Position numbers and translations under genes: made by a program
Assembly (NCBI GenBank): GCA_030248295.1
Contig: JASANH010000647.1
Location: forward strand, 806,001-870,000
Origin: Mesodorylaimus sp. YZB2_4
Lineage: Eukaryota; Nematoda; Enoplea; Dorylaimida; Dorylaimidae
DNA: 64,000 nucleotides
Direction of reading: 5' to 3'
The notes under the pieces: model-generated
The model's input: only the letters and a program-made list of their open reading frames with translations
Told to the model about the DNA's origin: nothing
The model's database searches: none
In this document: piece by piece, positions 55,526-64,000 of the stretch
Position numbering within the stretch: position 1 is the stretch's first letter
Layout of the letters: each line of letters opens with the position of its first letter

Positions 55526-57849
55526 ATGATGGACGAGCTTGATGAAGCAGAACTGATGGCAAGTGGTGGTTTGGAGAATGGGGAGCTCTCTCCCAACAAA
55601 AACGGTGTTCATAAACTGCTCCGACGGCCGCAAGAGTTTCAAAGAAAGTTGACCGTAAGTTTTTTGTTTGAACTCTTTGAATTTCACGTTGATTGGGCAT
55701 TTCAGAACCCATTAGGCCTAGTTTTGTTTTTAAATGACTACAGGAGCTGCAGTACTTTCAACTAGGCCCAATTGTGCTGACCTGAAACAGTGATAGTACC
55801 TATACCTTGTGTGTGAGTGACGGATTTGATTTTAGGTTCTTCGAAAATGGTTCAGTGAATTTGATGACGACGAAAAAAACGTTTACTTGAAAGAACTTTT
55901 GGTATGATAGTCTATCCTTGTGCAAATACAGTATCGTAAATTCAGTTTTGCGCAGGTTACACTATTTTTTGATTTCTTTTCAGAACCAGTGTGGTTCGTC
56001 TCAAATTCACGTCCTATCGTCATTGCTAGAGCCACGTCTGCATCAGTATTGCCAGTAAGCGTCGTTCTGGACGTTGTCATTTCATGCTATTTGACTCCGC
56101 TCTTTAGGCCGAATTGCCAGGATCCATTCATCAGTCTGCCGCCACTAGTCGTCCTGAAAATATTGTCATATTTAGATCCAGGTAAGAAGCTTTCGGATTT
56201 GCACCAAGCTTTGTGAAACAGTGGTTGATACGTTCTAGTGAGCTTATGTAAATGTGCAAAAGTATGCCGACTTTGGCGAAAACTGGGCGACGAACAATTC
56301 CTTTGGAAATCTTTGTGCCATCAACCTCGTGAATATCGCCTCTCTTCTCGTCAAATTGAACAAAGGCATGTGGACAAATTCACTAAATCTGACGGATCGG
56401 TTAAGGTAGGCCATCTATTTGTGGGTCTGTTCATGGTTGTCTATTCTAAGCTGTTTCAGTGGAAGGATGTCTTCGCAGAACGGTACAGACTGTGGAGGAA
56501 CTGGATGCGCGGACGTTGTGTTGTGCGCACATTCGAGGGGCACACGCAAGGTAAATGCAGTCCTGTTATTCTTATTGAACCTATGGTAATAAATTTTCAG
56601 GCATTTCCTGTGTCCAGTTCGATGATGATCACATCGTCAGTGGGTCGTCGGACAATACAATAAAGGTAAGATTAATTCACTTTGTTGCCCTTGACCGCTC
56701 ACCAACTTTTTCTTTGGTGCAGTTATGGGATGTACGGACAAATAATCGATGGGCTGTCATGACGCTAACTGGACATTCGGCTACCGTTCGTAAGTACAGT
56801 GCTGTGCGCTCGTCCTTTCTTTGGTCTCATACTCGTGTACGACTGCAGGGTGTTTGCAGCTGGATGGGCATCGACTGGCTTCCGGATCTAACGATTTTAC
56901 AATAAAAGTAAGCAGCTTCAATTGCGGTTGCTTTCTTTTGGGCGACGAATGAATTTTGTTGTAGGTATGGGATCTGTCGATGAACACAAATTGGTCGAGT
57001 ATCGCATGCAGAGCTACTATGGTTGGCCATACGAACAGCGTTCGCTGCTTGCAGGTAGATCGGTGTTTTGGTTACTGATTTCGCACGATACGAGTTATTC
57101 CTATTTGCAGATGGATTCACAAAAGATTGTAAGCGGGTCTTACGATCGTACGTTAAAAGTATGGGACCTCGGCAATGGCGGACAATGTGCTCATACATTG
57201 AGGTTAGCCTAATGCAGTTGATGACTGTAGCTTTAAGTCTATCTGATCTTGTTTAGGGGCCACGAAGAAGCAGTGTTGTGTTTGCAGTATGACGAGAGGA
57301 AGATCGTTTCTGGATCTGCTGATAATACCATCAAGGTGAGCTGCTTGCTTATTGTTGCTAGCGTTCGTTCTTGTACACATGGCGTGTCTTGCAGGTTTGG
57401 GATCTCGTCAGTGGCCATTGCATTATGACCTTGCACAATGCTCATCAGAACGCCGTAACGTGTCTTCAATTCGATGACAGCCGGATAGTTTCTGGCTCGC
57501 TAGATTGCACCATCAAGTTTTGGGATCTGCGAACTGGTCGTCGATTAAATACGTTGGATTGGATGCAGCACGAGGGGCACACGGGGGTCATTCGATGCTT
57601 GCAAGCAGACAGTTGGCGGATAGTCAGCGCGGCGGATGATAAAACGTTGAAAGTAAGTGGCGAGTGTTAGAAAAATGCCGTAGATGAGCAGGCTGTCGTT
57701 TTTAGATGTGGAATTTGCATACGGGCCAACGTATTATAACCTTGACTAGCCATACGGATGGAGTTACCTGTCTGAAATTCAATGATTTGCGAATCGTGTC
57801 AGGCTCGTACGATAAGACTGTAAAGCTGTGGGATTTCAGTATTTGTTAA
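55526..57849 (+). CDS. F-box/WD40-repeat protein, FBXW7/archipelago-like
   Basis: Substrate receptor of an SCF ubiquitin ligase: the F-box binds SKP1 and the WD40 propeller binds phosphorylated targets. Exons 55526-55654, 55836-55901, 55984-56054, 56108-56181, 56239-56405, 56460-56550, 56601-56665, 56723-56789, 56849-56907, 56965-57054, 57111-57202, 57257-57335, 57395-57652 and 57706-57849 sum to 1452 (483 aa). F-box: ISLPPLVVLKILSYLDP, then CAKVCRLWRKLGDEQFLWKS. WD repeats: FEGHTQGISCVQFDDDHIVS, GSSDNTIKLWD, GSYDRTLKVWDL, GSADNTIKVWDL, GSLDCTIKFWDLRTGRR and GSYDKTVKLWDFS to the end. Seven to eight blades are visible. Other F-box/WD families (betaTrCP, FBXW10-like) are alternatives; I prefer FBXW7-like only loosely. 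It overlaps no neighbour and lies 315 bp after the DUF4139 gene. Confidence 0.88.
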
Positions 57850-58355
57850 TTTTTACAGGTCAGAACCGATTGGGTGCCTGAATAGCTTTTTTACGTGCCG
57901 TGTATTCACGCTCAAGTCATTGGAATAAGTGGATGAATCGCATCGTGGAATAGTAGAGTAGAGTGTACCCCAGCTGGCTGTATGGTGCTATTGTCTTCTT
58001 GATTCATAGTCGCAAGCGGGCTAGATTTTCAATACAGTACATTAGTAAGTATTGCAGGTAAAAGACGAAAGGCCCTGAAAGGCAGCCGACGCCTATGTAT
58101 GTGGGGAGCTCATGTTGGCACAGAGATGGGCATTCGATTGAAGTCTGTTGTCACAGGCTCGTGCTGTGCGCAGAAATAACGTCAGGTTTCATTGGCAATG
58201 ACGCTAGCGAGTTCACAGTCAGGCTGGTGTAACAGCTGAGCATGCTCGCGATCGCTGCTGTGTCATTTGGTGCGACCGGTACTGTAATAGGTGCCTCAGT
58301 GTACTCTGTTAGCATAGAACATCTAGTGTGCACCAAGATGCGCAGACTATTTGTC
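57850..58355. other. Intergenic stretch
   Basis: No gene seen. Confidence 0.4.
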
Positions 58356-58600
58356 TTCCTCCCTGGTCAGGGCCGAGCGAGGCCGAGAGGCCGAGCTGAC
58401 TGGTTTTCCTAACATGCGAGGGATTGATAAGACTAGTTCCTGGGCCGAGCATCGCCTATATAAAGGCCCTGCTCCTCCCTGCCTGGCGAGTTCAGTCCAG
58501 ATCAGGTCGATTAGACGACTTCTCGACGACCCGACGTTTGTAGCCGGCTCTCTTGGTCCTGCGTGAGTCCCCTACTGGTACGGCGTGGTGGCGACAGTAA
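58356..58600 (+). mobile_element. Possible solo LTR with TATA box
   Basis: A GC-rich segment with a strong TATATAAAGG at 58457-58466, an initiator-like GAGTTCAGTCC about 30 bp later, and GTGGTGGCGACAGT at about 58588, which resembles a primer-binding-site context. There is no second LTR and no ORF attached, so it could instead be the promoter of an unmodelled gene. Confidence 0.3.
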
Positions 58601-58689
58601 ACGATACTCGTTGTACTGGTGGGCTGCGTGGCTTGATTCAAACCTTAACACCACAGCACAGTTGGTTCAGGGTTACTGCCTGAGAACCT

Positions 58690-59135
58690 AATTGTTTCAG
58701 TACGGCGTTCCTTTTCGAAGCATTTCACGGCATGCGAGGAGTGGCCACCTGATAAGATAGCCTGCAGAATCAGTTTGCGCGGGCAGAGGCTGTTGAAATA
58801 GTGGCTGGGTAATGTTGGCGGTATCACAGAGCACGAAGGATCTTGCGGATCGAGGAGTTTGTTCGACCAGGGGGACTCGCCATCGTCCTCTGTGTCAGTG
58901 ATGCCAGAGAACATCTGGACTGCATAGCGCAGTGGAAATACAGTTTTATTGGAATTGTGGCTTGCCTGTGTGCCGACATATTTATTTCGAATTTTTGGTT
59001 CACGGCAGTAGTGCAGGGGATTTATGAGGGCGTCATACGAGCCTTGCAAAACCTGCCTGCTTTTAGGGAGATGCTGGAGGAATATGTTGGTGCAGGACGC
59101 CTCCTTGTACATACTTGCGTAGAGACCAGCCCTCT
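58690..59135 (+). pseudogene. Older decayed copy of an unrecognised gene
   Basis: The 5' part translates to FEAFHGMRGVAT, two stops, then RAEAVEIVAG, stop, CWRY, parallel to FEAGHGLRGTV, WAEAVDIVAS, RCWLY at 60739-60870. The 3' part gives AQWKYSFIGIV, VVQGIYEGVIRALQNLP and EEYVGAGRLLV, parallel to 61146-61343. Stops and frameshifts make it a pseudogene. A hydrophobic helix precedes the VVQGIYEG segment. No known family recognised. Confidence 0.6.
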
Positions 59136-60171
59136 TATGTTACTCTTTGGGCCGTGCGATTTAGCCAAGGTGCCAATTCGGGCAGGAGTACAATGATAGT
59201 ACATGAACATCCTGCCCATTCTCCCTCCTATATGTTCCCGGTCTCGCAGTAGCCCTGGCTTTTAAAATCTATTAAAAGCAGTTCGCATATCCTGCGGGTA
59301 AAACGGCCAGTACACAGAAATAGTAAAGGAGTAGGGTGCTGAAACTGTGGCAGCTGTGCTGCATACAGGTTGTTGACCCAGGTCAAATGGTCGATGTACA
59401 GAAACAAAATGAAAACCTTGTTCGAAATTCTTCAAGGCCTGGTGCCCTGATGGACCGGTTTGCAATCAAGTATGTATACATACAATACCTCGCTATATAT
59501 GTACAAAGGTAGGGTATAACCATTCATCCCCTAGCTCACGCAAAAAGGCCTCTCGAACCAACAGCACAGAAAAGCTCTACAACTAACAAGATCCAGGGGC
59601 CGATATATGGAGGACGGAGGGAGACGCATTTTATCAGATGGACACCGTGAAAAACAGATCCATCCAGGAATAATACCCGCCTGCCTCTAAACTGTGCTCC
59701 TGTTTCGTGGAACGATATACGAGTAGAGGCTCGTCTGCACAATCGATCATACGCATGGAGCCAGCAGCTCGGAGCGTCACCTATTGGGTGATATTTCAGC
59801 AACGGACCAGACCAGAAGACTTGATTTGGCTGCACTGGGATTTTTGGGGGGGGGGGGGGTAGTATAAAATCTACCAGTCCTTCCCTCAAATAAAACGGAC
59901 ACTCATGTATTACAAGGAGATCAGAGCCATATTTGTGCCAAGATTCCCCCAAAAGCAATTGCCCATATTTGTGCAAGTTTTGCAATTCAGTACAAATTCA
60001 TGATTCATATTGCATGCGAGTAAGAATTTGAACATTGCACATCCAACTGTACCTCGAATAGATATTCTCTCAATGAAGTAAGCCTCATATTGGCAGGTTT
60101 CAAACGTGCATAGCTGCACCTGATTGCACACTTTGGTCAATGGAGCAATGTGAAATTGACAATTCTTAAGC
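59136..60171. other. Non-coding stretch with a poly-G run
   Basis: No gene. A run of about 13 G lies near 59846-59860. Confidence 0.4.
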
Positions 60172-60345
60172 CCGAAGTATAGTTCGATGCGATGCGTCAA
60201 ATAAGCGTCCGATGCGACACTTTTGGGTCAACTGACAATGTAAAAAGGTGCCTAAAGCTGGAAGTATAGTTCGATGCGGTGTGGAGTGTAAACGTCGCAT
60301 CGCAAGCTTATTTGACGCATCGCATCGAACTATACTTCCAGCTTT
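60172..60345. mobile_element. Tiny MITE with perfect 25-bp inverted ends plus a partial copy
   Basis: AAAGCTGGAAGTATAGTTCG begins at 60254 and its reverse complement ends at 60345, giving a 92-bp unit with 25-bp perfect ends. A partial copy of the end plus inner sequence (GAAGTATAGTTCGATGCGAT, GCGTCAAATAAGC) lies at 60174-60206. Confidence 0.8.
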
Positions 60346-60708
60346 ACAGTAAGCTATCATTTCATAGAATACTGTACCTACTTATTTCGTCGTACAGTAA
60401 ATTGCCTGTGACTTGTCAGACTGATGTCAGGTGTCTTGACAACGCAACTCTGTGAAGAGCTTCTCGCATAGAGACGGATGTTGTATGTAGTTTAATTAGA
60501 TAAAATCAGCCGGCTACGCTTGCGATTGTGTTCTTGGCGATGCTGGCACTGGCTTATGTTACAAGTGTACACTAGTACTCAAGGGCAAAGATTTGCGTCG
60601 TATGTATGAAGCACTTGGCTTGAAAATATCACGACTGAGGAAAGCAGTCTGCCTATCCCATAGTGTCAGACGACACAAGGTGTCTCCGCTAGACCAGCAT
60701 AAGTTAGA
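60346..60708. other. Non-coding stretch
   Basis: No gene seen. Confidence 0.4.
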
Positions 60709-61343
60709 ATGCTGGCCGTATCTTTGGGTGTGACTGCTGCTGCGGTAGCATTCGAGGCTGGTCACGGCCTGCGAGGAACGGTCAGAACGTACAACTCCTG
60801 CAATGACCCTGACCAGAAGGAACGTTTTTGGGCCGAAGCGGTGGATATTGTGGCCTCGCGATGTTGGCTGTACATTCCAGTAACAGCCCTCAAACTGCCT
60901 GGTCATTCAGTCATGGTCTATATATCGTCCGGTGTCTATCGAGAAATGGCCACCTCTGCACTCGATTTGATGGGCTACATGGTTGACCGATTGCGAACCA
61001 TCTGGCAGAATTTGAACGAAGTTGTCGATCATCGATAGAGCTCGAGTGATTTTCACTTATCTAAGGGAGCGGATCATCGAGTTCGCTCGCCAAGTAGGAG
61101 TCAGCATGACTAATTTTATTAGGGCAGTTGTAGACAGCATCGTACGTGGCTCAATGGCTCTACGTCACCATCGGAACGGTGGCCTTTTTCTTGGCCAACA
61201 GGATTTCGCACGAATTTTTGGTCTATTGCGCCGAAGTGCAAGGCATTTTCGAGGGCATTGTGCGAGCTTTGAGGCAAGTGGCATCAGCTGGGGGAAAATT
61301 CGAAGAGTGTGTGGGTACGGGACGTTTTCTAGTGCCAGCTTAG
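60709..61343 (+). pseudogene. Younger copy of the unrecognised gene, two frameshifts
   Basis: It begins MLAVSLGVTAAAVAFEAGHG (hydrophobic start), then WAEAVDIVASRCWLYIP. It continues to LNEVVDHR and stops; the next frame (about 61022) carries IIDRARVIFTYLRERI and FIRAVVDSIVRG. The third frame (from about 61146) carries VAQWLYVTIGTVAFFLANRI and GIFEGIVRALRQ, ending GTGRFLVPA at 61343. Each step is a +1 shift, with no splice signals to explain it. It is a recent pseudogene or an assembly-error gene. Predicted membrane segments near both ends. Family unknown. Confidence 0.55.
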
Positions 61344-62109
61344 GCATTAAAGGCGGCATGGCAGAGGCAAACTAGAACTAGGAATGTGATGTACCATCAT
61401 CATGTGCTCATATCTTACGCCCCTCACTAATGCATGGGTGTGCCTGTGATTTCGCTATCCTAGATAACATTTCATGGCATCAGTAAACGCATTGTAAGTC
61501 GACACCTGCATGTGTCCAGTTTTTTAATCATGGTAATAAGAAAAATGGAAAATGTTTGTTATCTTATCGTTGGTCAAAAAGTGACTCACCCATAAAAGGC
61601 ACTGCCCTGCTCACACAACAAAAAACTAGATTTTTTAATCACGAGCTGATTAATAAGAGCAACAAATTATGTATGTTGCAGTGGAGGTAACCATGTCGCA
61701 TCTCTTATGCACATCATCTACAGGGGAGTCCAAAAAGTTCTTGCAACTGGCATATAAAATCGCTGCTCTTTGAATCTGATATATGTACCCGTGCAGGCCC
61801 GTTGACCTTAAAATAACAGGCGAAACAATCAGCGAAGGGTCCAGCAACATCGTTGGCGAACTGTAAAGCTGTTTGCACGAAGACAAAGCACATTATCGTG
61901 TCAGCATTCCAGTCTCTCATTCGGCTGGAGAGTGGTCGGACCTGCGCGAAGATCACCAGTTAGTCGATCGTCAAATCGACGGTTACTTGTGCTCGAAGAC
62001 AAGCCTGTTATTGTTCAGCATTTTAGAGTCTCACTTGGCTGGAGAATGGGTCTTTTGCGAAGGTGGTCGGTTCGAGTCGATCATAAAAGCGTGTCATCGA
62101 ATCAGCGCC
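61344..62109. other. Stretch with a diverged repeat
   Basis: No gene. 61806-61915 matches 63253-63362 (shared CGAAACAATCAGCGAA, CAGCAACAT, AAGCTGTTT, CATTCCAGTCT-type blocks). Confidence 0.4.
61806..61915 (+). repeat. Direct repeat R2, copy 1
   Basis: About 110 bp matching 63253-63362 with small gaps. Nature unknown. Confidence 0.6.
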
Positions 62110-62413
62110 ATGTCGGAAACGAAAGCCGTCGTTGGTGGCCAGAAGAAAAATGGACTGACGAAGCGTGTTTGCGTACATTGCGAACCTAAGTCGTTTGATT
62201 TTAAATGTACTGGCTAGTTTTTCACCAATTCTGACACCTATCCGCTCAGGCTGTTCGAAACTGATCGAGCATAGCCATGTGTTGAAACTGCAGGGGAAAT
62301 GGTGCAGGTACCATGAAAAATGCCCTACAATGTGCCGCAAATGCAGGACGGTGCCAGAGAACAACCTGTACGTGGCCGACGGGTCAAAGCCACTGTGCCT
62401 CGAATGCTTCTAA
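62110..62413 (+). CDS. Tiny single-LIM-domain protein (tentative two-exon model)
   Basis: Exons 62110-62179 and 62250-62413 give 77 aa. The join makes a LIM-type zinc pattern: VCVHC, 20 residues, H-x2-C (HEKC), x3, CRKC, 17 residues, CLEC, with DGSKPLCLEC as in LIM second fingers. One spacer is three residues rather than two. The joint needs a GC donor (T|GCGAAC), which is unusual, so the exon border is not secure; the LIM second half alone (62250-62413) is the firm part. LIM domains bind proteins. Confidence 0.5.
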
Positions 62414-62838
62414 ATCGAGGTTCGCGACGGACGTCAGAAGCAGGCCAAAGCTCCAATCCCATCCGAATGAAGGATACTGCAAGCGACTTCTGACAATTGT
62501 ACCAGTGTGCGGATGGTGAAATGTGTTTGTGCGATGTGATAATTTGACGTTTGTGTGTCGCTGCATACCTTCATTCCTGTCTGATATCTTGTCCCAACTG
62601 ATGTGAACATGACCTGCCGTTGGTAAAAAGCTGTCTACCAAGTTTGCAGAACAGTTCCTGCACGATTATGAAACTGGCTGTGTAGCTAGGGGCAGTCGGT
62701 TTGGTAGGGAGGGGCCAGGGCAGTTTAATAGGGCTGTCGACATTGCTCACCCGCTGCAGAGCGAGCCAAGCTAATCCTGTGCCAACCGCCAGGCGGGCCA
62801 AGTGATCGCGAGCTTATACAGCTGAGGGATCGTTCACA

Positions 62839-63090
62839 TCGCGACTAACAGCTCAGCCAGCTCAGGGTGCGGTTAGCTCAGTTTGCGGATGGTTTGCTTT
62901 GTGGCTTGCGGCGCTCCTGCACTGCACTCACAAACTTTTCTGGCTGGAACAAAGACCGAACTCACTCAGACAGCTCACTTACCCCTTGCTCCCAGCTGAA
63001 AGCCAGCTGCGAGCTGAGCCAGCTGAGCTCCGTGTTCTTTTTTGGGACAATCAGCTCGGCCAGCTCAGCTTGCGTTCTTCAGCTCAGTCG
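62839..63090. repeat. AGCTCAG/CTGAGCT repeat cluster
   Basis: CAGCTCAGCCAGCTCAG near 62849 recurs as CAGCTCGGCCAGCTCAG near 63050. The inverted form GAGCTGAGCCAGCTGAGCTC lies at about 63011-63030. The mix of direct and inverted copies can fold into hairpins. Nature unknown. Confidence 0.6.
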
Positions 63091-63252
63091 CTTCTTGACC
63101 TTTTCTAGATAATTCTGCCCACTAAACAGTCGTTGAGAAATGAACTCGTTCAACTCAGCACACGTCATTGCATTGAATTCGTTTTTACATGATAATTTTT
63201 GTCCAAAGGTGTTTATGTCCGTGTAAATATTGTGTAAGTAACTAGCCTGGCA

Positions 63253-63362
63253 TTAAAATTGAGGTCGAAACAATCAGCGAACCAGCAACATTGTTGACGC
63301 ATTGTGAAGCTGTTTACACTGCACGAAGGCAACGCACATTCTCGATCAGCGTTCCAGTCTAC
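63253..63362 (+). repeat. Direct repeat R2, copy 2
   Basis: See copy 1 at 61806-61915. A GTTGCAAGTCGGGTG tandem-like repeat follows at about 63398-63490. Confidence 0.6.
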
Positions 63363-63507
63363 AGTGCACTCTCTTGCGAACGGTTGGCTCTGTTGCCGTT
63401 GCAAGTCGGGTGCGGTCGTTGCAAGTCGGGTGGATCGTTGCATCCACACTGCGTATGTCTGGAACGGGGAACGTTGCAAGTCAGGTGCAGTCGTTGAAAA
63501 GTAGGGT

Positions 63508-64000
63508 TTAGAAGAATTTCCATGATTTTCTTCCAGACGCAAAATTACGAAAAATTACGCGTAGTTTCAAAAAAATCTCTGACACCACATGTACGCGCTC
63601 GATCTCTTCGCCTAGGGCTTCCAACGAACGAAGATGCTTTTCTACTTTGTCCCACACAAAACGGATTTTAGGCGTCTGATCTGGTGGCGCCTGCAGAGTC
63701 GAGAGAGCCGTATAGTGCGAATTGACCGTCCACCTGTTTATCGCCATATCGCTTGTTCAAAATTTCGACCGCATGCTCATTATTTTCGTTCGTAAAGGAT
63801 AGGCCTGTAATGGCCGACTTGGCTTCCCCAGACAGCTGGCCACGTAAATAGTTAAATTTGTCATCATCAGACAATGTGGTGTTGTTATGAATGGCCGTCT
63901 CAAAGGGGTCCCAAAAGTCATGCCACTGCATGACGTCACCAGAACATCTCTTCAAATCGATCTTGGGCAGCTTCTTACTCGGGGCGGCTACTGCTTGCTG
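63508..64000 (-). mobile_element. BEL/Pao LTR retrotransposon gag fragment (runs off the window)
   Basis: The minus strand carries a DUF1759-type gag segment: WHDFWDPFETAIHNN, LSDDDKFNYLRGQLSGEAKS, AITGL, AVEILNKRYGD, then, after a frameshift near 63700, VEKHLRSLEALGE. It is frameshifted and so dead here. The rest of the element is beyond 64000. Confidence 0.8.

Noticed and set aside
57203-57256. Possible mini C/D snoRNA in an F-box/WD intron (TTGATGA...CTGA)
   Set aside because: Only about 24 bases between boxes and no flanking stem; chance match.

Overview
This is a eukaryotic nuclear window from a small-genome invertebrate animal. The evidence is multi-exon genes with short GT-AG introns (mostly 50-80 bp), a Galpha(i/o)-type gene, a neuropeptide-type GPCR, a forkhead gene, an F-box/WD40 gene, and many non-LTR, SINE, BEL/Pao and MITE remnants. 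The phylum is not settled by the sequence. The DUF4140/DUF4139 gene has well-known nematode relatives, so an ecdysozoan (nematode or tardigrade grade) is my guess only. No bacterial operon, plasmid, phage or CRISPR feature is present.

Layout, left to right. 0-10 kb: two Galpha genes on the minus strand (287-1143, running off the left edge, and 7512-8538) with the same exon sizes, plus SINEs and a LINE 3' end. 10-11 kb: a rearranged LINE. 11.6-15.9 kb: a complete COPB2 gene (coatomer beta', minus, 17 exons). 19.6-20.8 kb: a single-exon galanin/allatostatin-like GPCR. 22.2-29.9 kb: two related zinc-finger genes separated by a dense patch of foldback, MITE and SINE insertions. 31.0-32.1 kb: a divergent forkhead gene (minus). 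33.4-34.6 kb: a short-chain dehydrogenase (minus). 35.3-38.6 kb: S-adenosylmethionine synthase (minus). 40.0-42.1 kb: two membrane-protein genes. 43.0-52.3 kb: XRN1 (31 exons). 52.6-55.2 kb: a DUF4140/DUF4139 protein. 55.5-57.8 kb: an F-box/WD40 protein. 58.3-64 kb: a possible LTR, two tandem decayed copies of an unrecognised gene, a tiny LIM protein, repeats, and a BEL/Pao gag fragment.

The coding frames of the complete genes were checked by summing exon lengths: COPB2 3078, MAT 1347, SDR 768, XRN1 5280, DUF4139 1749, F-box/WD 1452, three-finger protein 948 bases, all multiples of three.

The most interesting signals lie inside introns. Five introns of XRN1 carry box C/D snoRNA-like units. 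Three share a guide matching a conserved large-subunit rRNA segment; two share a guide matching a small-subunit segment. XRN1 intron 1 also holds an inverted, about 86% identical copy of one of the gene's own downstream exons. Other introns hold two neighbouring palindromes, a roughly 240-bp-arm foldback, and a hAT-like MITE with target-site duplication.
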